Positions 36,578 to 48,790 of a stretch of DNA of 64,000 bases are shown one piece after another. Source of the stretch: Carya illinoinensis (Eukaryota > Streptophyta > Magnoliopsida > Fagales > Juglandaceae); NCBI RefSeq assembly GCF_018687715.1, contig NC_056752.1, positions 2,108,001-2,172,000 of the forward strand, given 5' to 3'. Numbering within the stretch: the stretch's first letter is position 1; each line of letters begins with the position of its first letter. Both the position numbers and the translations under genes were made by a program. Under the pieces are notes generated by a model. It was not told the DNA's origin. It searched no databases and was given only the letters and a program-made list of their open reading frames with translations.

Positions 36578-37606
36578 GTTTAAACTTTGAAAGACAGCAA
36601 CCATGAGTGTCGACAATAATATTCTTGGTCAAGAGCCTAAGCATTGCACTTGTTGTTAACATGTCCTTTTCCTTTACAGGTAATGTTTCTGAAATATTTC
36701 ATGATCTCCAAGTTCCTCAACCATCTATATATATATATATATATATATATCCACCAATCGATTAAACGTTAATTGTACTTGGGCATGCAGGAAAGAACAT
36801 ATATAATTGCAGTGGCTAATTTTGAATGCACGAGTCTTTATTTACACCTTGATCGTGATATTAATAGTCTGGATGCATGAATGTTATTCATTTGGATAAC
36901 TATATCGGAGCCCTTTCAAAGACTTACCTTTTTTTAATAGATTAGTTCTTGATTGCAAGTAATAATGATTATGTACTAAAATTGTTATTACAATCAATCA
37001 CCTTTTTCTATTTTCTTTTCTTTTCTTTTTGTATCATGCTGTGTGTACTTAAAATTTCCTTCTATCGATCAGTGTAAATCTTTATTTTTTTTCATTTTTT
37101 CTTTTACTATTTTTTTAAAACTATTTAAACATTTTTTGAAATTAAAAAAAAATCATATATTCATTTAAAAACACTTACTTAATAGCTAAATAAAAAAAAA
37201 TTAAAAAACATTTGGTAGAAATCCCTGTAAAAGTAGTATTTTCCTTTCTTTTTTAGCCGATTTTTTCTCTCTCCATCTCTCTTTGCCTTTACTCATCTTC
37301 TGACATCGAGGATCCTCGCCAAGCAAGAAAATTCTTCTCTCTTAAAAATTTAAAAAATTATAAATTTATGAAAAAAGTATTTTCTTAATTATTAAATAAA
37401 ATAAAGCAAATTTGTGATATCTTGGTGACCTCATTATTTTTATTTTAGAGAGGTCATGACTATTTGGGCTTGCTAATAAATCATGGATAGATTGAGTTGG
37501 GCCTCCTACTCGGTTGGGTGAAGGCCATTTTCTGCTTACCAGCATTACCAATAATGGGTTGATACATGGTTCAATGATTCAGCCCGGCATCGACGAGTAT
37601 TCTTAA

Positions 37607-37797
37607 AGTGTCCGTTTGGTTTTTCAACTTATCTCAATTCATCTTATCTATTTATTATAATTTTTTTAAATTTTAACACAAAATATAATAAATAATTCAA
37701 AATTTTCAAATCTTAAAATAATAATAATATTTAAAAATAATATTTTAATAATATTTTATTCAACTTTCATCTCAACTCAATATTCAAATGCAGCCTA
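37607..37797. mobile_element. AT-rich MITE, copy C
   Basis: Starts GTGTCCGTTTGG, contains AAAATATAATAAATAATTCAA, ends CAACTCAATATTCAAATGCAGC. Same family and orientation as 1,745-1,930. Confidence 0.6.
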
Positions 37798-38544
37798 AAT
37801 CACTTTGGGTGAACCCTCGAAAATTCGCTCATAGGATCCATAAAATAAGTAATATTTAGATTTTTTAACATGATTCTACAAAATTATATTCTTAATATTG
37901 ATTCTCACTTGTGAGGCTTTAAGTCAAACTTTTTTTTAATTATATAGTCGAATGTGTCAATTATTTTATTAATGGAGTGAAGTATGATGTCAAGGTTAGA
38001 ATTTGAGACTTCTACTCTAATACCGTATTAAATAGGCCTCATGAATGGCCCTTACATTCAGCCTGCCCCACCCAATATATAAAAATAAAAAGGTAATGAT
38101 ATACTTACCACTCTTTTATTACTATTTTACCACTTATAGTGTATTTATTTTTTTATCATTTTCTTTTAAGTATTTTTTTAACATCTTTAGCCATTAAAAA
38201 ATTTTTTTAAAAATATATAATTTTAGTGATAGTCACTTACTTAATCATTAAGTAAAAGAAAAATTTAAAAAAAAATTAAAAAAAAGTGATAAAAGGGTAG
38301 TAAAATAGTGATAAGACTATCATTATTCAAAATAAAAATTTATATTAAAAAATGATTTGTTTTCAATAAAACAAATTTGTTTAATTAATGGACTATATCC
38401 CTCTCGCTCTCGTCCCAACCCTATCTCCCTGTCATCCAAAATATGGGTAGACGACCTTGGAGGCTAATTCGGCCGTCAACTTAATGGGGCACCCACCCAA
38501 CATGGCTATGGGTGAGACCCAGGAAACATGAGCAACATCATTAT

Positions 38545-38765
38545 ATTCTGTTTGGCCACTGAGATTTTTTAAATGAGAATTTTGAATTTTAAAACTAAAT
38601 ATTAAAATATTATATTTTAATATTATTATTATTTTGAGATTTGAAGAAGTAGAAAAAAAGTTGAATTGTTTATTATATTTTGTATGGAGATTTAATAAAA
38701 TTGTAATAATGAGATGAAAATTTTATATTTAAGATAAGAATTCTTGATAGCTAAACAGTATTAAT
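38545..38765. mobile_element. AT-rich MITE, copy D (inverse orientation)
   Basis: Starts TTCTGTTTGGCCACTGAGA, contains TTGAATTGTTTATTATATTTT, ends TTGATAGCTAAACAG. Opposite orientation to copies A and C. Confidence 0.6.
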
Positions 38766-39300
38766 ATTAAATTATCACTCGTCTTAAAAATCTAAACTAA
38801 TAAAAAGCGATAAACATAATTATTTAAGTTATATCATCAACGTCGGCTAATTCTTATTAATTAACCATTCTTACTGAAAACATGTTCAAACAAATAAAAT
38901 TGTCAAGAAACTCTATTTCGTAAAGGCCAACACTCAACAAACGGGAGGTAAGATACAATAGCAATACTCAAAACTCAAAAGTGAAAAGGGAGTGTCTCAC
39001 CTGAAAGTTTTTCACACACCGTCTTGAAATTTTCATACTTCTATGATAGATAATATCATAATGTATTATTATTTTATAAGAATAATAATATATTTATAAC
39101 TCTCTTATAACCCATTTTACAATTAATCAATATAATTTTACAATTTTATTAAAAATAAATGTTAAAATAAAATTTTAATAATAATATGAATAAGCCCAAT
39201 ACAATTTAAATTATGTAGCTAAAAATAAAATAATAATTAGGATGATAAAATCTCATAAAAATGTGATAAGCAACACCTTTGGCCCTTTGCCGTGGGTCAG

Positions 39301-39651
39301 TTTGTGGAAGCATCACGTGAAGGCAGGCGGTGGCGTGATTCTCACGCGAGAATAGAAGAAAAGCCAAAATTGTTTTGACTTCTTGGGATCCTTTTTTATT
39401 TTTTATTTTTTATTTTTATTTCGTAAAATTCGTGGGACAAAAATGCCAGCCTGTCAGATGCTCCGTACCGGTCTTGATGAAATCTGGACCGTATTTTCCT
39501 CGAACCCACCGAGCCAAAAGTTCTACTCGGGGGAGCATCGGTCCCGTAGAAGACGAACAGGATTCTCTCTCTCCGTGTCTACCTTCTTAAATACTTCACA
39601 ACGGAGCGAGACGTTTATAGTTTAGAGAGAGAGAGAGATAGAGAGAGAGCC
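39301..39651 (+). promoter_or_regulatory. SCE1: SCE1 promoter and 5' UTR
   Basis: Contains a G-box CACGTG in ATCACGTGAAG at about 39,312, and a perfect inverted repeat ATTCTC-ACGC-GAGAAT at about 39,339-39,354. A purine-rich leader of GA repeats (39,622-39,649) ends one base before the ATG at 39,652. No clear TATA box was assigned. Confidence 0.45.
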
Positions 39652-41594
39652 ATGTCTGGAGGGATAGCTCGTGGTCGTCTTGCTGAGGAGCGAAAGGCTT
39701 GGCGTAAAAACCATCCGCACGTGCGTACAACTCTCTCAATCTGATATAGTTTGCATTTATTTTCAGTTTCTTGTGCAATTTGTTTTGTATTTATATATAT
39801 GTATATGTGTTGGATATATATGTTATTTGCATTTGTTGTTTGTTGATTGGATATATTTATTTTTGTTTCTTGGAATTCTAGGGTTTTGTTGCGAAGCCAG
39901 AGACTCTGCCCGATGGTACGGTCAATTTGATGGTGTGGCATTGCACTATCCCTGGCAAATCTGGCGTAAGTTCCTATCTTGTTACTGCCTATCTCAACCA
40001 TATATTGTCCATTTTCTTCGTTTTTCCCCTAAATTTCTGCTATCACTTGCCAATCCCTAGCATGCTTTTATTCTATATAATTGTATAGCTCCCCTGGTTT
40101 TATGGATAAGGTATGCATAATGGCAACAAGTAATTTTGGTGCGGATCATTTAGGTTGGAACTTGAGTTGAAGACAATTTAGTTCTTTGTTTTATCTTATG
40201 AACATAATACGATGGTTCTTATGACTTTGAGAACATGCGGGAGGGGATAGGTGTCGATCTCACTCACTCACGCCAATCCTTTTGCGAAGTCCTGTATATC
40301 TCTGGGCATTTGACCCCTATGGTGCACCTTTTAAAGTTATGCTACTTGCAATTATGGTGTGAAACCCACCATTTATTGTGGGACCCATTGTATTTATAAA
40401 GAGTGAAAGTACTAATATTGTAACACCCAGTCCCACTAGGGTTAAGAATAAAATCATTTTTAGGAATATAGGGGAACCACTTAACTTATCATAACATACT
40501 TTGGTGGACCATGCTTAGATTCGTGGCTTGCACGTCTGCCTACAACTGCATTGGTATCATGCATCTCTTATAGCCATTCTTAAATCTTCTTTCATAACTT
40601 GTCTTTTATCTTTCTTATCATGATGCATGCGGAACACATAACGACATAGCTTATCATGATCATAAATGAAAACATATCATGATGCATGTAAAACACATAT
40701 TATAACATGACATTCAAAAATCACTTTCATCATAACTTGATATGTAAAAAGGGGCTTTTAATAAAAGGCATACTTACATGATACTTTTATAAAAGACATA
40801 TTGTTTACCTTACATACGTTTAAATGTATGATCATGTTACTTACCTAAAATATGCGTGACAATGAAGGGCGTGATCATGTTACTTGCATAATATAGAAAA
40901 CACGCGTGATAATGAAGGGCATTATCATATTACTAACCTCGCAACTCTAAACATCAATTAGCGCATCAATAATCACTTATCCAATAAATATGTAATCGCA
41001 TCAATTTATAATCTCGTATATCATCACAAAACTTCTCTTAGTTACCGATACAAAAAAAAAAAAAAAAAAGACAAACTTCTCTTAGTTGGACTACCCAAAT
41101 GCTTATTGAGTTCCTAAACATTCAATTAGCCCTTAACATTTTGCTAGATCACTTTAGTCATTTTAGTCCATCACAATTGATACCTATTCACTCTAAGATC
41201 TTCAAACCTAATCTTGTCTAAGTAAACCTATGACTATTCATGCTATTAACACAAAGTCATGTGATTTCATATCATCTGAACCTTAATGCATCCATCCATT
41301 CTTTTTATAAGTATAAAGATGTCACCCAAGTTGTTTATGATCTCTCTTTGTAAAATCTGTCCCTATGTTTAAACCATCAAAATTGTGGGTCTAAGTCCTC
41401 AAATATGCATGATTTTATTCAAATGATCATCCTATATATATGCTTGTCCAATCCCACATATAAAGATGCATTCTAATGCTGTAAAACTTAATTCTAGCAT
41501 GTGTATTTCCTAGCCCTTTATGAAATCCGAGTTTCACTATTTCCATATGATCTCATGGCATTTATCCAACATACCTATCATTAAAAGAGAAAAG

Positions 41595-41657
<63 letters not shown>

Positions 41658-43746
41658 ACCTAAAGTAAGAGGTTGATCCAAAGGTTGGGTTGGAGTACAC
41701 GGCTTGGCTAAGCGGTTTGGATCTTGATCTTCTTGCATAGGGTGTGGTGTGAACATTGTAGGGTTATGGGGCTTATGTTTTCTGGTTTTAGCACAAAATA
41801 TAAGAGAATTTCGTGGCCTTGGGGGGGCGCCATACTTGGGGCTCATCTAATGGTAGGTAGGCTCTCATATGGGGTCTATAATAGAGTTTGGAGGGTCTAG
41901 AGTCCAAGGGGTGTGATGGTACTAGTATTGTGGGTTTAGTGGAGTGTTTGAATTTGACTTGGAGTCATAGTTGCCCTATGAGTTGTGTTGCCTTAGGACT
42001 TGTGTTCGCCTTAGGAGTTGTGGTTGGAGTCAGAATAGGTGACTTGTGGTTGGAGTAGGACTAGACTTGTACTTGCAAGTTGCAACTAGAAGTGTATTGC
42101 AAATAGGTTTCGGGTATAAGATATGTGGGTTCACTTTCATTGGCTATATGGGTTTGGCAAGGATAATACTTGGGCTTGCTCATCCTTACATGGGCCTAGT
42201 GGGCTTGGGCCTAATGGTCTTGGTGGGTTTCTAAATCTTCATAAATATAATCCTGCATAACGATGGTCAAATCCTAGGTGCCCAATAATTAACTTCAAGG
42301 AATGAACACAGGCTCAAATGCCTAATTTTAGATCTAACCCTAATTATAGTGTAAACCCAAACTATCCTAAAATAGAAACCTCAGAAGTTCGGGACGTTAC
42401 AAATACTTTTTTATCTTAGCTGATTTGGCATGCTTCTCTTCAGCGGTTGTGTTTGGTGTGTCAATAAATAGGCTTGCAAATAGATTTATTAGTACCTTTT
42501 ATTTTCGTTGCACATTTTGCATTTTGAACCAAGACTCTATGATTCAGTGCAGAGTAATATGTTGTTGTTTAATGAATTTACTATTCTATGATCAGTAATT
42601 AGTATTCATGCTCAATATGTTGACGTGGTAGTTGGATTAAGAGATGAGGCCTGCCTGGATGGGTAATAATGAGGGTTGCGACTTGGTCCTATATTAAAAA
42701 AATGAGCTCATTCAAAAAGTTTGGAAAATCTACTTAAACTTAAAAGTAACCCTGAACAAAATCCAAAAGAAGATTCAAATATTGGACTTTCCATTTATTC
42801 TAGTTTATTGTGCTGTTGAATGGATAGCCTTAGTCCAGATAATGGGAGATAATGGAGTTGCTTTTTCTACAGTGGGTGCTCAAGTATGAACTTCTCCTGA
42901 GTTTGATTTTAAGTTACATATACATCCCGAGTTATTTTTAACCTTTTAGTAATGTAGCAGTTAGTGTTGGTGCAGTAACCATTTAGCTGTCGAGGAGACT
43001 CAAGATTTGTTGTCGGTGCCTAGTGTGGAGGAAGGCTTAGAGTTGGGAGTGCAGTTGGGTACTATGTCTGGGGATAATGTTGCTCCCCTGGTTTCTCTTC
43101 CTCCGTTAAATGATATAGCGAGTTCACCATTGGATTGGGTTCTTAATAAATTTAATGGGTTTAAGCAAATCGTGGGGATTTCAAATGATGCATACGAAGA
43201 CCAAATTAAAGCTCTATTCACTATGATTGAGGCGAGCCACACGCTTGAAACCAAATCAACTTTCAAGAAAAGTAGGGAGTTAAAGCTTCTTTCATGGGCA
43301 CTTAGCTACAACGCTAAGGGAGGTAGTTCAAGTCGAGGGAAGACTAAAGGGAAGACATTGTGAGGACGGTCTTGTAGAGGGATTTGAATTAGTTGTATGG
43401 GAAACAAGGGGCTGGGGTTGGGGAGGTGTGTTCCATTCCAATTCGGGTTTCGTGTATTTAGGATAGTTTTCACGGCAGGCTTTTAGGTGATTTGGGGCAC
43501 TCTAGTATGGGTTAGGTGTTTTCTTGTATATGTCCAGTCTACTTGGTTACTCCTATTGATATATATATATATAATATTTACTTATAAAAAAAAAAGTAAT
43601 GTAGCAGTTTCTCCTCTTCTACTTCATTGCATTGTCTCATCCTCTTTTCAATCGAGGTTCATCTGCGTCATGTGGTTTTCACCATACACATGCCATTTCA
43701 TTCTTTGATAGATATGTCAGCTTTAATATGCAGAATAATGATTGGT

Positions 43747-43791
<45 letters not shown>

Positions 43792-45178
43792 CCGTGGGTG
43801 TCCGGGCTAGCTTGCGTGCACCTCGACTAATCCCACGGGATCCTGAAGTATGATTGGTGCTATGTTATCAGAACTGATTGCCTATATAAAAAAAGGCCGA
43901 TAACTGTGGAAACTAGTTTTGGTATTTGAAAAATAAGGTTGGAGGTTTTTTCTTGCAACATCTATTTCCAGCACAATGGAATGAATCTGTAGCTTTTAAC
44001 CACTATGTTAGTTTTTCAAGTTCCTAAAATTGCTACCATAAAGCATACCTGCTTTGCAACATTGTCAGAATTTTTCTCATGTCATTGGGTTTTTCCCTCA
44101 TTGCTTGTGTCTTATATCCTTTATTCGTTCTTTTGGTTATCTTCTATATTTTCCATTTCTATCAGCATATAAGATAGGTTTATAGAATGTTTGTACGAAA
44201 TTTTTGGACTCTTTAAAAGCATCTAATGTTTTATTCTAAGACTCATGACCTCCTTTTCCACTCATATTATGTTGCAGACTCACTGGGAGGGCGGTTACTT
44301 TCCACTGACACTCCACTTCAGTGAAGACTACCCTAGCAAGCCCCCTAAATGTAAATTCCCTCAAGGTTTCTTCCACCCTAATGTCTACCCTTCTGGAACT
44401 GTCTGTCTATCTATTCTTAATGAGGATAGTGTAAGTACCTTTCTGCTGCTCTTGACAATTTGAAGCTACTGTTATACATAGGACTGGAGCCTAGCCATAA
44501 TGGTGAAGCCCTGGGATAACGTTGCAAACCTTGATTTTAGGGTTGAGTAACATGAAAAACCCTGTGCCATTTGTAGGGGTGGAGACCGGCCATCACAGTG
44601 AAGCAAATTCTTGTGGGAATTCAGGACTTGCTTGACCAACCAAATCCCGCTGATCCTGCACAGACAGAAGGATATCACCTCTTTATCCAGGTATACATGG
44701 CCAGATGTACTTTCTGAATTTCCCTTTGAAAATCCCGTTGTTCTCAATGAGCCTCTGTGCATCAACAGGTCCAGTCACATACTATCTCAACAGGGTATAA
44801 AAGGGCCAATTCATTTCATTCAATGAGGCAAAGCAGGTGTAGTGGTGATGTACATCTGTGTTGTCTAGATGCAAAGCCCTCCTTGTCTGATGAGATACTA
44901 TATGACTGGGTTATATAGTAAACCAGGGAATAGTTCTTTCTGTTGATCATAATTAATTCTCATGATGTCTGTGCTGTCTGAATGTAGGACAGTAGGGTTT
45001 AAGTGCAGAGAATTAAATTCGTTTTACAAGTAACAATGTATAGGGTTTCACTTTTGTTTTTGTTCTTATCTTTCTTGAGTCTATGTTCTCATTAAGAAAA
45101 CACAACCCTCAACAGGATACTGCAGAGTACAACAAAAGAGTCCGACTGCAGGCCAAGCAATACCCACCTCTCCTGTAA
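39652..45178 (+). CDS. SCE1: SUMO-conjugating enzyme E2 (SCE1/UBC9), 5 exons, 160 aa
   Basis: The sole SUMO E2 type of plants: it accepts SUMO from the SAE1/SAE2 E1 as a Cys thioester and passes it to target lysines, mainly in the nucleus (family knowledge). Exons: 39652-39720, 39882-39965, 44278-44430, 44577-44690, 45116-45178; all introns are GT-AG and all exons are whole codons. The protein starts [14 protein letters not shown] and is 160 aa, the same length as Arabidopsis SCE1. It keeps the HPN motif (residues 84-86) and catalytic Cys94 in [11 protein letters not shown]. The C-terminus KQYPPLL is typical. The second intron (4.3 kb) carries an LTR-like element and a LINE derivative. A decayed partial copy of exon 4 lies just before the true exon 4. 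No break in the coding sequence. Confidence 0.97.
40419..42401. mobile_element. LTR-like non-coding element in SCE1 intron 2
   Basis: A 1,983-bp block beginning TGTAACACCC and ending GGGACGTTACA, so TGTAAC/GTTACA are inverted at the tips and the element has TG...CA ends. Flanks AATAT (40,414-40,418) and AATAC (42,402-42,406) match at 4 of 5 bases. It contains diverged ATGATCATGTTACTTAC repeats (about 40,830-40,930) and a long GA tract (41,598-41,655). No coding domain. It may be a solo LTR. Confidence 0.55.
41598..41655. repeat. (GA)n microsatellite
   Basis: About 28 GA dinucleotides inside the LTR-like element of SCE1 intron 2. Confidence 0.95.
42963..43594 (+). mobile_element. 632-bp LINE derivative with 15-bp target duplication
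   Basis: Flanked by a perfect duplication AGTAATGTAGCAGTT at 42,948-42,962 and 43,595-43,609. It encodes the C-terminus of a LINE ORF1 (43,007-43,363; [36 protein letters not shown]) followed at once by a 3' end with the TTACTTATAAAAAAAAAA tail. The whole ORF2 is absent, so this is a 5'-truncated and internally deleted, but retrotransposed, copy. Confidence 0.9.
43749..43786. repeat. Poly-T run in SCE1 intron 2
   Basis: About 38 consecutive T bases, probably a retroelement tail in minus orientation or a slipped tract. The adjacent 43,787-43,850 looks unique. Confidence 0.7.
44482..44550 (+). pseudogene. Decayed tandem copy of SCE1 exon 4 start
   Basis: An AG acceptor (44,480-44,481) is followed in frame by a stretch reading [11 protein letters not shown], resembling [11 protein letters not shown] of true exon 4 (44,577). 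About 19 of 25 aligned bases match over 44,485-44,509. The frame then diverges and stops at 44,548-44,550. Use of this acceptor would truncate SCE1 soon after the catalytic Cys. Confidence 0.5.
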
Positions 45179-46989
45179 GGTTAACTCCGTGTTTACTGAG
45201 AATGCGTTCTATGGCAATTGTTATTTGTGCCACCTCTTGTTTGAAGCTAGAAAAGTGTTTTTTCAAGGAATTGTCAGGATTCAGTAAATGTAAGTTACCA
45301 TCATGTCTAGACTGCATGTGGAAATGTTTTTCCTTTCTAGATTTGCCGTTAAAGTCTATTTATATATGGGAGTAAATGACCTGACCAATGACTCATCGGT
45401 CTTCATATTATTAAGAAACTTACTGTGTCTATTCTAATGTCCTGGGAAAATCTTGTCTCTGAATATCCATTGCAGCGCGATATCTATTAATTAACCCTGT
45501 TTCTGTGTCTCTATTTATCGTCCTAACTTTTCATTGGATGAGTATTTTGGGTCTTACTCATTGTTAGAATGTATGCTTTCTCACCTTATGATTTCTGTTC
45601 TCTCAATTCTCAAGATTATTAGAGACTAAAGATATGTTATGCATCAAAAAATATGCAAGATAAATAAGTTTGATGGATATGATGATAATTTTATTTTCAA
45701 TTGAACTTTAGCGTTAGCCTATTGCTTGGGATGCTCGGCTTATCAATTTATTTGGTAAATTACTGGGAGATCATGTAGCCCATGCCGGATTAATAGTATT
45801 CTGGGCCTGAGCAATGAACCAAGAAAGGTTCGTGTATAAGCAAAGATTAATCTTACTTCTTGGACCGTTCACCCGACCCAGACTGAAAAACCCAGATTTT
45901 GGGCTGACCTGAAAGAGTTTTGCTTCCAAAAATTGTAATTATGAACTGTACATTTTAATCAATTACCTGAACCAGACTTGCTTCCGGGAAATATCGGGTG
46001 GGAAAACCTTTTTTTTTTTTTTGGTTACTGAACGCATATAAGATATGTTGGACGTCGTTGTCTGGGTCATATCATTTGTGAAATGGTAAAAATAATATCC
46101 TATGAAAATGCCATTTGTAGTTCCACATTAGACAAATCAACATATTGCTTTTTGTACCATCCACCCAATTACATAAAAGTACACATTACACTAAATCAGA
46201 TCCTTTTAAAACATCAAAAACATACAAATAAAAGTAACAAAATGATGCTTCTGTTAATTTGTACACTTGAGTATTCAAGAGGCATTGATTACAAATAATC
46301 ATGGTAACCTTGAATTCACTTTCTATTTATTCCTCTTTTTTCTTTCAAACGTTTATTAAACATCTTTAAAAATTTATAAAAAAAAAAAAAATACACAAAT
46401 TCACTAATTGTCAATCCTTAACCATTAAGAAGTAGCAATATTATTAGGAAAATGATATTATGCTACCTGGGTTTGCCTCTTCAGTTTGACCACAATGAAT
46501 GCTCTAAGCTATCTATATATTGCTAATTTCACAACCAGAGCAGATCATACAAAGGGAACTCCAGTAGCAGCAATAAAGAACATTTCCAGAATCAGACATC
46601 AAGATAACAGGCAGAACATTAACGGACATTAACATCAGTTTAATTCTCACAAGTGTCTACAACTACAATATGGTCTTAACCTTGGATTAGCTAGTTTTGT
46701 GCCAAAATGAAAGATAAGATCATATGATGCAAAAATCCATATTTACCTGAAAAAATGATCAAGTTAAATAAGTTAGCCAGCAAATAAAGTTCTAAATAAA
46801 ATTGTGAAACACCACAAGGAACTTCATGATCACCATAAGTTCAAGTATGGAAAATTCAAGTAATCTTCAATTGTCTTTGTTCAAAATATTCTTCAAAGTT
46901 ATCTCTACATGAAAAAAATTATGTTAAAAATATAATTAATTGAAAGGACTATATGAAAATATTCTTCTAATATGAATCTTATTAGTTTC
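45179..46989. other. SCE1 3' UTR and gene-free stretch
   Basis: The first few hundred bases should hold the SCE1 3' UTR. No further gene, RNA or element was recognised apart from A/T runs (about 46,007-46,021 and 46,380-46,391). Confidence 0.5.
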
Positions 46990-48790
46990 TAACTTGTAGC
47001 ATTTACATCTTCTATTATATTTTGGGAGTCATAATTAATAGAGGAAGTCTTCAACTTGTTTTGTGTGCAGACAAGAGCTTTGACAATAATGAGCTAGAGA
47101 ATGAATCTAAGACACGACCTCCAAAACGAAATGTCAACTCAAAAGTAACAATAGATATTAGAATAGCTAACACATCTCAAACTATATTGGTAAGGATCGC
47201 AAAATTGGTTGAGTTTATCTTCCACCACATTAAAATATCAAAGTTGGGCTTTAAAATCCTTTTACGCTCCCGTAAAATACCGATCCAATGCTAATTTGGA
47301 CTCTACACACCCTTTGATGCTTAATACTGCCTATACCTATTATATAAATCATCCTCATCATCATAGGACTTTGTGTTGCTTTGGGTCTCAGCAACACTTG
47401 ACTGACCCTATTTGAACATACATTGGATTTTGAATATTGTTTATACATCTGAATCATCTTCCTTAAACTTGTAACAAGTTTGGAAGCTCGCTCGTGACCA
47501 AGAAGATCTATAAACAAAAACTCCAAAACTTTTAACTTGGAGTGCAGATCAAGCATAATCACATCCCTCTAATATTTGTCATATTTCGATATGGTTTTCA
47601 ACATATCATCATCACTCATAGAAAATTTGTTCAAATGGTTGTAGATTGTAGTTATTTCTTTGATGAATAAATTTGAAATTGCATAAGTTGAGCCTGAAAC
47701 CCATAAGGTGACATTGTAAAAAATCTTAAAAAATCAAACAAAAATCTTGAAGATTTTCCAATCAAGTTCACATATTTCACTGCATTTTGAATCTTCACAA
47801 TCGATCAATCAATCTCTTTAAAGCCATCATGGACAATAAGATTCAAAATATATGCATATCTTATGTGCATAAGGTCATTCATTGTCTAATACCATACAAT
47901 CCCTAAATTTGATAATTTTCCTCAAGTAATCGATGTCCCTAGTATTTGAAGATGCATTGTCTACTGTGATTATAAATATATTTTTTTATGCCCCATCCAA
48001 GTACGGATGACCCGATTTTCTCTTCCTATTGTTGTACCTTTATGAAAAAAAAAAAAAAAAAAAAAAAAACTTTCATAAAGCCTATAATTATTTTATGCAA
48101 GATCCAATCATCATCAATAAAATGAGATGTTATGCACATATAACTAAGATTTTGCATTGATGTTCATATATCAGTAGTGATGTTAATCTTGTAATTGGAT
48201 GCCATGAATATGTCCTTTAACTACTTATCTTTTTCTGACAAGTACATCTTCATATAATTTTGCATAACAGTAATGCAAGAGGAAATTGGAAATCTAGGCT
48301 CAACTACAGCCATAAAGTCTTTAAATCTCTGCCGTTCTACAAATCTAAAAGGTAGCTCATCTGCAATTATTATTTTAGCTACTGTCAACCTTATTTTCTA
48401 TTTATTGTACTTGCCAAGTCCAACACTAGGACTGCTAATTGTACCATCTACTCCATCCTTCTTCTTAAGCTTGGTCATTTTTTATTGGGAGTTACCCTTC
48501 TAATTATCAAAAAATAAAGGTCTTACATGTGTCACTATGGTATTTCAAAGATGAAGTATGTTGTTTTTTAGAATAATATAATAAAAGTTTACCACGGTAA
48601 TTACATGCAGCTTTGTGCCCCGTCCCCAATCCTAGTAAAATGATGACATACATCTCTCTACCTTGAGATCTTTTGATGGGAGGGTGAACATTAGGACCAA
48701 CCGTAGGCAAAAAAAGAGGTATCCAAAGTTGGAGGTAGAGGCAAAGACAGAGAGCCATCCAAATCAATCACATTGGGGATTGTTTCAGAT
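46990..48790 (-). pseudogene. hAT transposase (RICESLEEPER-like), broken
   Basis: On the minus strand pieces of a hAT transposase follow in order: a BED-type zinc-finger remnant (about 48,690-48,510); DELPFRFVERQRFKDFM and PRFPISSCITVMQNY (about 48,362-48,255); SMQNLSYMCITSHFIDDDW (about 48,170-48,100); ITVDNASSNT (about 47,975); HIL-like YILNLIVHDGFKEIDRSIVKIQ (about 47,860-47,790); and a C-terminal part at 47,560-47,250. Many stops and frameshifts separate them and a run of about 26 A lies near 48,042-48,069. A dead domesticated-type or transposon copy. No terminal repeats were identified. Confidence 0.85.

Larger units (their letters stand above)
30006..39300. other. Intergenic region without supported genes
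   Basis: About 9.3 kb between the divergently arranged KIN-4A and SCE1 genes. It is AT-rich with many TA runs (33,508-33,537; 36,183-36,199; 36,726-36,750), a (CT)n tract, a poly-G tract, two MITEs and a possible CACTA end. None of the open frames (for example 35,618-35,992) has a domain, good start context or clear splice sites. A short repeat of ACTGCATGCCAC lies at about 35,388-35,420. A non-coding RNA gene cannot be excluded. Confidence 0.5.

Noticed and set aside
39615..40001. Minus-strand frame over SCE1 exons 1-2
   Set aside because: Antisense to a complete, well-supported gene; rich in Ser/Leu from the GA repeat.
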